A DNA stretch of 64,000 nucleotides from Ga0077555 sp033764055 (GTDB taxonomy: Bacteria; Pseudomonadota; Alphaproteobacteria; Rhizobiales; Hyphomicrobiaceae). The notes under the pieces were generated by a model. It ran no database searches and was not told the origin of the DNA. It was given only the letters and a program-made list of their open reading frames with translations. Numbering within the stretch: position 1 is the first letter of the stretch; each line of letters opens with the position of its first letter. Shown here one piece after another: positions 36,037 through 43,715 of the stretch. The stretch covers positions 1-64,000 of the forward strand of contig JANRJI010000129.1 of NCBI GenBank assembly GCA_033764055.1, in the 5' to 3' direction. Made by a program: the position numbers and the translations under genes.

Positions 36037-36840
36037 ATGACGCCCGATGAACGCCAGTTGATCTCAGGCCTTTTCGACCGGATGCGCTCCAACGGGCCGG
36101 TCGACAAGGACCGGGAGGCCGAAAGCCTCATCAACCAGGCAGTCCGTCAGACGCCCGATGCTGCCTACCTACTCGTACAGTCCGTGTTGGCCCAGGAGCA
36201 CTACCTCCAGCAGGCCGGCGGCCGTATCGAGGAGCTCGAGGGTCGCATGCGCGACCTCGAGGACGAGCTCGCCCGCTTCCAGCAGGCCCAGCAGGCGCCA
36301 CAGCGCTCGGGAGGCGGCAGCTTCCTCGGTGGCCTGTTCGGCGGTGGCCGGCAGCCCGAGCCCCAGCCGACACCGAGATCCGGAAGCGTGCCGTCGTTCG
36401 GCGGTGCTCGCCAGGCCGAGCCCGGCTACGGCCAGCCCGGCTCGCCGTGGGGCCAGCCACAGCAACGTGGGGGCTTCGGCGGTGGTGGCTTCGGTGGCGG
36501 CGGCTACGCCCCTCAGGGCGCGCAGCCCGCAGCCCAGGGCGGCGGCTTCATGCGCTCGGCGCTGACCACTGCAGCGGGCGTCGCCGGTGGCATGATGGCG
36601 GCCAACGCCCTGTCGGGCCTGTTCAAGGGCGACTCCAGCGCCCAGGCGGCCGGCCACCCGACAACGCCGTCCTCGGGTGAGCAGTCCCCATATGCGGTCA
36701 ACAACGATGCCGATCGCCAGCGGGAGCTGAACGAGCAGCAGGATCTCGCGCAGGATGCCGAGCTCGAGAACGAGCAGGTCGCATCCTACGAGGAGGACAG
36801 CAGCGCGGATTGGGGCTCGGCCGACGACAGCGAGTATTGA
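36037..36840 (+). CDS. DUF2076 family protein
   Basis: The 267-residue protein starts TPDERQLISGLFDRMRS, a feature of DUF2076, with a helical N-terminal domain to about 90 (coiled coil EELEGRMRDLEDELARFQQ). A Gly/Gln/Pro-rich region with GGLFGGG and GGFGGGGFGGGGY follows, then a small hydrophobic Ala/Gly segment (about 180-200) and an acidic tail. ATG 36037 follows CAGGGAGACGATC. The family is annotated as periplasmic/ligand-binding, but no signal peptide is evident and the role is unknown. Confidence 0.8.
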   Translation: MTPDERQLISGLFDRMRSNGPVDKDREAESLINQAVRQTPDAAYLLVQSVLAQEHYLQQAGGRIEELEGRMRDLEDELARFQQAQQAPQRSGGGSFLGGLFGGGRQPEPQPTPRSGSVPSFGGARQAEPGYGQPGSPWGQPQQRGGFGGGGFGGGGYAPQGAQPAAQGGGFMRSALTTAAGVAGGMMAANALSGLFKGDSSAQAAGHPTTPSSGEQSPYAVNNDADRQRELNEQQDLAQDAELENEQVASYEEDSSADWGSADDSEY

Positions 36841-36866
36841 TCCCAGCCCGGCGCTGGATTGAAGGG

Positions 36867-36895
36867 AAGCGCGCCGGCCAGGCCGGCGCGCTTTC
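36867..36895 (+). terminator. Intrinsic terminator of the DUF2076 gene
   Basis: AGCGCGCCGGCC and its complement GGCCGGCGCGCT form a stable stem 27 bp after the stop, followed by TTCGCGCTT. The T-run is short, so it may need Rho help. Confidence 0.65.
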
Positions 36896-37228
36896 GCGCT
36901 TGGGAGCCCGCAGTGTGCCCCAGGCGCCGCACTTGGAGCTGCAGGCGATGCCGAGCCCTCGTCCAGGAGCCGGTTGGGCTGCAGGAGCAACGACAGCGCG
37001 AGGCAGCCGTCGTGCCCGTTGGAGGCTGGCCGCCAAACGAAATCGCCGGTGGTCGTCTGGCCTTCCACCTTGCCAAGCGAGCCCTCGGGCGCCCTGTTCT
37101 CCTCGATGGCGGCGGGCTCGTCATTCGCCAGCTTGGTGCTCCTCCGGCCGCAACCCTTGTCAAACGATCGGGCATCCGGCAGTCATCACCTGCTGCACGC
37201 ATGTCGTCACTCCAGGAAAAAACCTGCC
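36896..37228. other. Intergenic, nothing recognised
   Basis: The 333 bp between the DUF2076 terminator and the SnoaL-like gene carry no gene that I can support. Part may be the downstream promoter. Confidence 0.4.
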
Positions 37229-37651
37229 ATGTCAGCCGCCATCACCGAGGCGCTCGTGCGCCGCTACTACGAGGCCTTCAACCGCGGCGACACCGAGGGC
37301 ATGCTGGCCTGCGTCTCCGACACCGTTGCGCACGACGTCAACCAAGGCGTGCGGCGGCCGGGCAAGGAGGCATTTCGGGTCTTCTGCGCTCACATGAGCC
37401 GCTGCTACAGGGAGCAGTTGAAGGACATCGTCGTTATGGTGTCGCCGGACGGTCGGCGCGCGGCGGCGGAGTTCAACGTGGAAGGCGCTTACCTCGAGAC
37501 CGACGAGGGCCTGCCGGCGGCGAAGGGCCAACGCTACGTGTTGCCGGCCGGCACCTTCTTTGCCATCGACGGAGGGCTTATCACCCGCATCACCACCTAC
37601 TACAACCTGACCGACTGGCTGATGCAGGTCACGGGCGAGAACGAGGCGTAG
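37229..37651 (+). CDS. SnoaL/ketosteroid isomerase-like protein (NTF2 fold)
   Basis: The 140-residue protein starts MSAAITEALVRRYYEAFNRGDTEGMLACV and carries HDVNQG and GRRAAAEFNVEGAYLETDEGLPAAKGQRYVLPAGTFFAIDGGLITRITTYYNL, the NTF2-like fold used by isomerases and small hydrolases. ATG 37229 matches the family start. It is followed after 10 bp by the GNAT gene, so the two are probably an operon. Substrate unknown. Confidence 0.8.
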   Translation: MSAAITEALVRRYYEAFNRGDTEGMLACVSDTVAHDVNQGVRRPGKEAFRVFCAHMSRCYREQLKDIVVMVSPDGRRAAAEFNVEGAYLETDEGLPAAKGQRYVLPAGTFFAIDGGLITRITTYYNLTDWLMQVTGENEA

Positions 37652-37661
37652 GAGGCATGCG

Positions 37662-38252
37662 GTGAGCGTCCGTATCGAGCCGCTGACCGGTCCCGCCCTG
37701 CAGAGCGCGCTCGGCGATCTCGCCCGATTGCGTATCGAGGTTTTCCGCGAGTGGCCCTATCTCTACGACGGCAGCTACGACTACGAGCGCGACTATATCG
37801 CCGGCTTCGCGGCGAGCCCGGGCGCCCTGATCGTCGCCGCCATCGACGATGACCGGATCGTGGGCGCGGCGACGGCGACGCATATGGGAGGCCACGCAGA
37901 CGATTTCGCGCGGCCGCTCGAGGTGCACGGCTATGACCTGTCGCGCATCTGCTATTTCGGCGAGTCCGTGCTGCTGCCGGTCTATCGCGGCCGCGGCCTT
38001 GGCCATGCCTTCTTCGACCGGCGCGAGGCGCATGCACGCGCTGACGGTCGATTCACGCACACCACCTTCTGCGCGGTCGTGCGGCCCGACCATCATGAGC
38101 TGAAGCCGGCAGCCTACCGGCCCTTGGATGGATTTTGGCGAAAGCGCGGCTACGAGCCGGTGCCCGGCCTCGTCGGCTCGTTCGTCTGGAAGGACATCGG
38201 CGAGGCAAGCGAGACGGCGAAGCCCATGCAGTATTGGATGAAGGGGCTATGA
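37662..38252 (+). CDS. GNAT family N-acetyltransferase
   Basis: The 196-residue acetyltransferase has YRGRGLGHAFFDRREAHA (about 107-124), the acetyl-CoA pyrophosphate-binding R/QxxGxG/A motif, preceded by VGAATATHMGGHADDF. Start GTG 37662 gives an N-terminus of MSVRIEPLTGPALQSAL. It follows the SnoaL-like gene closely. Acceptor substrate is unknown. Confidence 0.82.
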   Translation: MSVRIEPLTGPALQSALGDLARLRIEVFREWPYLYDGSYDYERDYIAGFAASPGALIVAAIDDDRIVGAATATHMGGHADDFARPLEVHGYDLSRICYFGESVLLPVYRGRGLGHAFFDRREAHARADGRFTHTTFCAVVRPDHHELKPAAYRPLDGFWRKRGYEPVPGLVGSFVWKDIGEASETAKPMQYWMKGL

Positions 38253-38343
38253 GCCTGTAGCCCGAGCCGCATGCTTCGAAATGGCACGTGGATCAAGCCC
38301 GCGCGCGACGCCTTGTCCCCTAGGGGCGGGTGAAAGCCCGATG

Positions 38344-38422
38344 CTAGTGCAGCGCATCTGATGTTCGATACCCGCTAGCGACCAGCTATGCGATCGAACG
38401 TCAGATGCAGAAGCTGCACTAG
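38344..38422. repeat. Palindromic repeat unit 1 (CTAGTGCAGC ... GCTGCACTAG)
   Basis: The 79-bp element begins CTAGTGCAGC and ends GCTGCACTAG. Its arms (CTAGTGCAG-CATCTGATGTTCGAT against ATCGAACGTCAGATGC-CTGCACTAG) pair over more than 20 bp. It lies directly before a similar unit. Confidence 0.8.
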
Positions 38423-38435
38423 AATCATATATCTC

Positions 38436-38512
38436 CTAGTGTTCCTTATGGTTCCGACGTTTGCTCGTAGCCCAGCCGCAACGGGAAGCAAATGTCGGAA
38501 CAGGAACACTAG
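38436..38512. repeat. Palindromic repeat unit 2 (CTAGTGTTCC ... GGAACACTAG)
   Basis: The 77-bp element begins CTAGTGTTCC and ends GGAACACTAG. Its arms (CTAGTGTTCC-GGTTCCGACGTTTGCT against AGCAAATGTCGGAAC-GGAACACTAG) pair over most of the length. It differs in sequence from unit 1, but shares CTAG termini, length and spacing. It ends 51 bp before the 2OG oxygenase ATG. Confidence 0.8.
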
Positions 38513-38563
38513 AGCGGCCGGGTCGGGATTTATTCCGGCAACTCCAGCAAAAGGATCGCGCGT

Positions 38564-39226
38564 ATGAGCAGTGACAGCCGCCGGATCGCCGATTCCCTTG
38601 TGCGCAGCATGGGGGCTGCCGTCGGCACCAAGTCGCCTTATCCGCACTGGTTCCTGTCCGCGTGCGTGCCCGCCGATGTGGCCGAGGTGCTGGCGGAGCT
38701 GCCATTTCCAGCGCCGGCGCTTGGTGGCCTCTCGGGCAAGCGGGAGTTGCACAACGCCACACGCAAGTATTTCGATCGCGAGAATCAGGCCCTGTTTCCC
38801 ACGATCGCCGCGTTCGCAGAGGCGTTTCAGTCGCGCCAAGTCACAGATGCCGTGCAGAGCAGGTTCGGCACTCGCCTGGTTGGCTCGTATCTCCGGCTGG
38901 AGTACGCCCAGGACACCGACGGCTTCTGGCTCGAGCCGCACACCGACCTCGGCGTGAAGGTGTTCACGATGCTGCTCTATCTGTCCACGGACGCGAGCCA
39001 CGCCGATCTCGGCACAGATATCTACGACGCGGAGAAGCGCCATGTCGGGCGCTCCCCGTTCGTGCCGAACAGCGCCATGATCTTCGTGCCTTCGACCGAT
39101 ACGTTCCACGGTTTCGTCCCGCGACCGATCAAGGGCGTTCGCAAGTCGATCATCATCAATTACGTGACCGACGAGTGGCGTGCCCGCGAGCAGCTGTCGT
39201 TCCCGGAAACCCCGATAGCGGCGTGA
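38564..39226 (+). CDS. 2-oxoglutarate/Fe(II)-dependent oxygenase
   Basis: The 220-residue protein has the double-stranded beta-helix Fe(II) site: His126 and Asp128 (LEPHTDLGVKVFTMLLYL) and His182 (DTFHGFVPRP). Arg193 (GVRKSIIINY) binds 2-oxoglutarate. It resembles prolyl 4-hydroxylase-like or sugar-pathway oxygenases. It may hydroxylate a protein or small molecule, but neither substrate nor pathway is indicated. It is followed by the TRAP operon on the same strand, but with a 207-bp gap. Confidence 0.82.
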   Translation: MSSDSRRIADSLVRSMGAAVGTKSPYPHWFLSACVPADVAEVLAELPFPAPALGGLSGKRELHNATRKYFDRENQALFPTIAAFAEAFQSRQVTDAVQSRFGTRLVGSYLRLEYAQDTDGFWLEPHTDLGVKVFTMLLYLSTDASHADLGTDIYDAEKRHVGRSPFVPNSAMIFVPSTDTFHGFVPRPIKGVRKSIIINYVTDEWRAREQLSFPETPIAA

Positions 39227-39433
39227 GTCCTGGCGGCAGGCGCTGCCTGACGAGGCGTACGCTGCCGACCCGAAATCTCCCGAGTGGCTTCCGTCGCTAC
39301 GGATGGTGTGGCGGCAAATGAGCAGACCACGGCTCAATATTGCCAATTGTCATTTCGCCTGCCTTCTGCAAAAGTGAAATTGCAAAAAAAAGGCGGCGCC
39401 GTTCCGTACCGGCGACCGTAAAGGGAGACAGCT

Positions 39434-40477
39434 ATGAAAACTTGCGCAGCCGGCGCCGCGCTGGCTATTGCGGCCTGTTGCTTATCGCCAGCGCAGTCCC
39501 ACGCCCAATCGGCCGACGGCCCGACCATCGAGTGGAAGCACTCGAACTGGGGCAAGCGTCGGGCCAACACCGAGTTCATCGAGAAGCTGAACGAGATCGT
39601 CAAGGCCAAGTCCGGCGGCAAGTTCTCAATCAAGATCGGCTATGGCGAGGTGTTCTCCAAGGACAAGGAGAACCTGGACTCGATCAAGCTCGGTGCCATC
39701 GATACCGCGGACATCTGTAATTTCTACCACCCAGGCAAGAATCCTGCGTGGATGGTGTTCTCGTTGCCGTTCCTGCCGTTCGGCACTCTCGAGCAGCACT
39801 ACGCTGCAGCCAGTGCCGTCATGAAGCATCCGGCGCTTGTCAAGGATCTCGATCGCTGGGACGCTACCGCACTCGCGTTCAACGTGCTGCCACCCTACGA
39901 GTTCATGGGCAAGGGCAAGCCACCCAAGACGCTCGAGGACTGGAAGGGCCTGCGCATCCGGGCTCCAGGTGCGGTCGGCGAGGCCTTCGCCACGTTAGGC
40001 GCAGTTCAATCGACGGTGCCAGCAGTCGAGCTCTATACGGCCATTGAGCGCGGTACGGTCGACGCTGGCTCGTTCCCGTTCACCTACGCCCATGCTGCCT
40101 ATCAGCTGCACACCATCTCTGCCTGGTACACGGCCAATCTGTCGCCCGGTAACGCAGGCTGCTTCACAGCCATGGCGAAAGCGTCATTCGCCAAGCTGCC
40201 GCCGGCCTACCAGAAGGCCCTGCTCGAAGGCGTGCCTGAGGCGGCCAAGACTATGATCGCCGCCTACCGCGAAGCCGACAAGAAGAACCTGCCGGTGTTC
40301 AAGGCCAAGCTGACCGAGATCGTCTACTCGGACGCCGACCTGAAGAAGTTCCGGGAAAAGGCCGCCAAGCCGATCTGGGACAAGTGGGTTGCTACCAACC
40401 AGTCCAAGTTCGACGCCAAGGACGTCCTCGACACCATGCTCAAAGAGATCGAGAAGGCCAAAGCGACGGCCAAATAG
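39434..40477 (+). CDS. TRAP transporter substrate-binding protein (DctP type)
   Basis: The 347-residue periplasmic protein has a signal peptide (KTCAAGAALAIAACCLSPAQSHAQ). The DctP fold follows, with LDSIKLGAIDTADICNFYHPGKNPAWMVFSLPFLPFG and LRIRAPGAVGEAFATLGAV, the ligand-carboxylate-binding region that typically includes an Arg. It feeds the DctQ and DctM genes downstream. The carboxylate recognised is not identifiable. GGGAGACAGCT precedes the ATG. Confidence 0.9.
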   Translation: MKTCAAGAALAIAACCLSPAQSHAQSADGPTIEWKHSNWGKRRANTEFIEKLNEIVKAKSGGKFSIKIGYGEVFSKDKENLDSIKLGAIDTADICNFYHPGKNPAWMVFSLPFLPFGTLEQHYAAASAVMKHPALVKDLDRWDATALAFNVLPPYEFMGKGKPPKTLEDWKGLRIRAPGAVGEAFATLGAVQSTVPAVELYTAIERGTVDAGSFPFTYAHAAYQLHTISAWYTANLSPGNAGCFTAMAKASFAKLPPAYQKALLEGVPEAAKTMIAAYREADKKNLPVFKAKLTEIVYSDADLKKFREKAAKPIWDKWVATNQSKFDAKDVLDTMLKEIEKAKATAK

Positions 40478-40503
40478 GCTCTTCCGCACAACGGGATAGC
40501 CCA

Positions 40504-40537
40504 GCGCCTGCGTCGGCCATGCGATTGACGCAGGCGC
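40504..40537 (+). promoter_or_regulatory. Intercistronic hairpin between dctP and dctQ
   Basis: GCGCCTGCGTC (40504-40514) pairs perfectly with GACGCAGGCGC (40527-40537) across a 12-nt loop, with no T-run. Such hairpins commonly stabilise the abundant substrate-binding-protein mRNA and lower expression of the membrane subunits. Confidence 0.6.
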
Positions 40538-40635
40538 AATGAGCTCGTCCGCCTAGCGATTGCCTCCGCCAGCCGGCGCAGGACCCCGCGCGGAACTATC
40601 GCTTGATCAACCACTTTCTCGCCTTGGAGCACTCG

Positions 40636-41298
40636 ATGGCTCACGCCGAGTTCAGCGACCCGACCGACGGAACGGGGGGAGGCGCACTGGGCGCCGTCGA
40701 CCGTTCCCTGCACCGGATAGAGAAAGTCACCTCCCTGATTGCCGGATACGGCATCTTCGCCCTCATGATGCTCGGCGTGTGGCACGTCATCGGACGCAAG
40801 TTCTTCAGCGCACCGGTGTTCGGCTATATCGACGTGGTCGAGGTGATGATGGCCTTCCTTGTCTTTCTCGCCATCGGCTACACCGAGCGGCTCGGCGGAC
40901 ACATCCGCATGGAGCTGCTGATCCTGTTCCTAAAGGGGCGCCTGCTGGCGCTGTTCGAGCTGGTCAGCGTCCTGCTCGCCCTCGTGGTGGTGGCCGTCAT
41001 CGGCTATTTCAGCTGGACCCATGCCATGCGCGCCTACACGCTTGGCGACTCGAGCATCGATGCCGAGATCCCGCTGTGGCCCTCGAAAATGGTGGTGCCG
41101 GTCGCGCTCGCTCTCCTCTTCCTGCGCCTGCTGATCAGCCTTTGGGCCTATCTGCGCCTGCTCGTCGATCCGACGCGCGCGGCCATCGCTGTCCCCGAGC
41201 TTCTATCCCCCGAGGAGCAGGCACGGCGGGAGGCCGAGGCATCGGCTGCATTGGTCGAGGCGGAAATGGGCGCGGCCTCAGCGCGGGAGGCCCGCTGA
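40636..41298 (+). CDS. TRAP transporter small permease (DctQ type)
   Basis: The 220-residue membrane subunit has four helices (from SLIAGYGIFALMMLGVWHVIGRKFF to ALALLFLRLLISLWAYLRLL) with DVVEVMMAFLVFLAIGYTERLGGHIRMELL between helices 2 and 3, typical of DctQ. A Glu/Ala-rich tail ends the protein. ATG 40636 (MAHAEFSD) follows CTTGGAGCACTCG. It overlaps dctM (TGATG). Confidence 0.82.
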   Translation: MAHAEFSDPTDGTGGGALGAVDRSLHRIEKVTSLIAGYGIFALMMLGVWHVIGRKFFSAPVFGYIDVVEVMMAFLVFLAIGYTERLGGHIRMELLILFLKGRLLALFELVSVLLALVVVAVIGYFSWTHAMRAYTLGDSSIDAEIPLWPSKMVVPVALALLFLRLLISLWAYLRLLVDPTRAAIAVPELLSPEEQARREAEASAALVEAEMGAASAREAR

Positions 41299-42611
41299 TG
41301 GCGCTCGAGCTTTCCAAGGATGCCATCGGCATCATCGGCTGCATTGCGCTCATGATGCTCGTGATCATGGGCGTGCGCGTCTATGTGGCCGCTGCGCTGG
41401 TCGGGCTGGTCGGCATCGTCTCGCTGATCGGATGGAGTGCCGGCGCCGGCATGGTCGGCACGATACCGCACTCGAAGTCGGTCAACTATACGCTGTCGGT
41501 GCTGCCGCTGTTCATCCTGATCGGCTATCTCGCCTATCATGCCGGCATGACGCAGTCGCTGTTCGAGGCGGCCAAGCGCTGGCTCGGATGGATGCCGGGC
41601 GGCCTCGCCATCGCCACCATTTTCGCGGTGGCCGGCTTCTCGGCCGTGTCGGGCGCCGCGACCGCGGCCTCCGCCGTGTTCGCCCGCGTCGCCATTCCGG
41701 AGATGCTGAAGGCCAACTACGACAAGCGCCTGGCTGCCGGTGTCGTCGCCGCGGGCGGCACCCTCGACAGCCTCATTCCGCCGTCGGCGATCATGGTCGT
41801 CTACGCCATCATCGTCGAGGCCTCGATCGGCAAGCTGCTGATCGCGGGCTTCATTCCGGGCTTCGTATCGGCACTCACCTATTGCCTGATCGTATTCGCC
41901 TGGAGCTTCTGGAACCCGGCCGTGGCAATGCCGATCCGCGGCTACACCTGGGGCCAGCGGTTCGCCTCGCTGCCCGGCACGCTGCCGATGATCGGCGTCG
42001 TGCTGATCATCTTCGCCTCGATGCTGCTCGGCTGGGCGACGCCGACCGAAGCCGGTGCGCTGGGTGCGTTCGTGGTGCTGGTAGCGGCCCTGCTCAACCG
42101 CATGAAGCTCGTCCAGCTCAACGATGCGCTGCTCGAGACGGCGAAGCTCACGGTGATGATCTTCGCCATCATCTGGGGCATCCTGATCTTCGTGCGCTTC
42201 CTCGGATTTGCGGGCGTGCCCGAGCGCTTCTCCGAGTGGGTGGTCGGCCTGCCGTTCCCGCCCTGGGTGATCATCGTCGGCATCCTCGGCGTCTATCTGG
42301 TGCTCGGCTGCTTCATGGATGCCATCGGCATGCTGCTGCTGACGCTACCGGTTTTCTTTCCGGCCGTCATGAAGCTCGGCTACGATCCGATCTGGTTCGG
42401 CATCGTCGTCGTCAAGATGTGCGGGGTCTGCCTGCTGACGCCGCCGATCGGCCTCAGCTGCTTCGTGGTGGCGGCGGTGCGACGGGACATTCCGCTGTCC
42501 GACGTGTTCAAGGGGGCGCTGCCATTCGTCCTGGCTGACTTCCTGGCTATCGCCATCTTCATCGCCTGGCCGGAGCTGATCACCTGGCTGCCCGACCAGA
42601 TGCTCAACTAG
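41298..42611 (+). CDS. TRAP transporter large permease (DctM type)
   Basis: The 437-residue protein has about twelve helices with family motifs TLSVLPLFILIGYLAYHAGM, GGLAIATIFAVAGFSAVSGAATAASAVFA, LDSLIPPSAIMVVYAI and TPPIGLSCFVVAAV. Driven by a sodium or proton gradient it moves the carboxylate brought by DctP. The ATG shares bases with the dctQ stop (ATG in TGATG), so translation is coupled. Confidence 0.9.
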   Translation: MALELSKDAIGIIGCIALMMLVIMGVRVYVAAALVGLVGIVSLIGWSAGAGMVGTIPHSKSVNYTLSVLPLFILIGYLAYHAGMTQSLFEAAKRWLGWMPGGLAIATIFAVAGFSAVSGAATAASAVFARVAIPEMLKANYDKRLAAGVVAAGGTLDSLIPPSAIMVVYAIIVEASIGKLLIAGFIPGFVSALTYCLIVFAWSFWNPAVAMPIRGYTWGQRFASLPGTLPMIGVVLIIFASMLLGWATPTEAGALGAFVVLVAALLNRMKLVQLNDALLETAKLTVMIFAIIWGILIFVRFLGFAGVPERFSEWVVGLPFPPWVIIVGILGVYLVLGCFMDAIGMLLLTLPVFFPAVMKLGYDPIWFGIVVVKMCGVCLLTPPIGLSCFVVAAVRRDIPLSDVFKGALPFVLADFLAIAIFIAWPELITWLPDQMLN

Positions 42612-42681
42612 GCCCGACCCGCTGACAGCGACCGGACCGCATGCGATAGACGTCGCGGAAAAACCCGAGCGAGGGCGACGC

Positions 42682-43182
42682 ATGACGGCCGATAGCAGTG
42701 CCAAGCGCCACTATGAGGACATCGAGGTGGGCAAGCCCCTCGTTTATGGCGCCTACGAGGTGACCAGGGACGAGATCTTCGAGTTCGCGCACGCCTACGA
42801 TCCGCAGCCGCACCACATCGACTAGGAAGCGGCCAAGCTCAGCCTGGTCAAAGGGCTCTGCGCCTCGGGCTGGCATAGCTGCGCCATGTTCATGCGCATG
42901 CTCGCCGACGGCATGCTCAACGATTGTGCGGCGCTCGGCGCGTCCGCCATCGACGAGGTGAAGTGGATGAAGCCGGTCCGGCCCGGACACGTGCTCAAAG
43001 CGCGCTCGACCTGCCAGGGCAAGCGCCTGATGCGATCGCGCCACGGCGTCGGCATCTGCAAAATGCACCACGAGATCCTCAATCAGCACGACGAGCTGCT
43101 GATGGTCATGGAAAACTCCTTCTTCATCGCCGTCCGAGATCCGGCGGCGGTGGGAGCAGGCGACGCGGAGCAGGCCCGATGA
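42682..43182 (+). pseudogene. MaoC-like hydratase gene interrupted by an in-frame amber codon
   Basis: The frame runs from ATG 42682 to TGA 43180-43182 and is interrupted only once, by TAG 42823-42825 at codon 48. It reads RHYEDIEVGKPLVYGAYE and FAHAYDPQPHHID before the stop, and EAAKLSLVKGLCASGWHSCAMFM after it. The neighbouring paralog has LDEEAAKRSLF at the same place, so the codon was probably GAG (Glu) and changed by one base. The rest is well preserved, so the mutation is recent or a sequencing error. Its 3' end overlaps the next MaoC gene by 4 bp. Confidence 0.85.
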
Positions 43183-43679
43183 GCACCTATTTCGAGGACC
43201 TCGAGGTCGGCCGCGTCACCGAGCTCGGCAGCCACACGTTCAACGTTGCCGACATCAAGGCGTTCGCGGCCAAGTACGATCCGCAACCCTTCCATCTCGA
43301 CGAGGAGGCGGCGAAGCGGTCGCTGTTCGGCGCGCTCGCCGCTTCGGGCTGGCACTCGGCCGCAGTCTACACAGGCATGAACATCCGCGCCCGCCAGGCG
43401 CGCGAGGCCGAGGCCCGTGCACGGGGAGAGGAGGTCGCCCGCTGGGGCCCGTCGCCGGGCTTCAAGGATCTCAGGTGGCCGCGCCCGGTCCTCGCTGGAG
43501 ACACAGTGACGTTTCGCCAGATCATTGCGGAGTTGACCGATTTCAAGAATCGGCCGGAGCGCGGCATGCTGGTCACGCGCGGCGAGGGGTACAACCAGAA
43601 TGGCGAGCTGGTCTTCCAGGTGACGGGTCAGATCCTCGTGCCGCGGCGCGTGCCGCTCGGAGGAGCAGCGAAGCCCTGA
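43179..43679 (+). CDS. MaoC family acyl-CoA hydratase
   Basis: The 166-residue hot-dog protein has KYDPQPFHLDEEAA with catalytic Asp34 and His39, and LAASGWHSAAVYTGM. It hydrates enoyl-CoA compounds and is the intact member of a tandem pair (the first copy is amber-interrupted). ATG 43179 overlaps the preceding stop (ATGA). Pairs of such genes often encode heterodimers in which one subunit is catalytic. Confidence 0.85.
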   Translation: MSTYFEDLEVGRVTELGSHTFNVADIKAFAAKYDPQPFHLDEEAAKRSLFGALAASGWHSAAVYTGMNIRARQAREAEARARGEEVARWGPSPGFKDLRWPRPVLAGDTVTFRQIIAELTDFKNRPERGMLVTRGEGYNQNGELVFQVTGQILVPRRVPLGGAAKP

Positions 43680-43715
43680 GGCGCCGCGCGGTCGCTGCGG
43701 TCGGCGTGCGACTGG

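Noticed and set aside
42823..42825. TAG codon as pyrrolysine or a programmed readthrough site
   Set aside because: The aligned paralog residue is Glu, no readthrough signal is visible, and pyrrolysine machinery is not expected in this group. A nonsense mutation or sequencing error is simpler.
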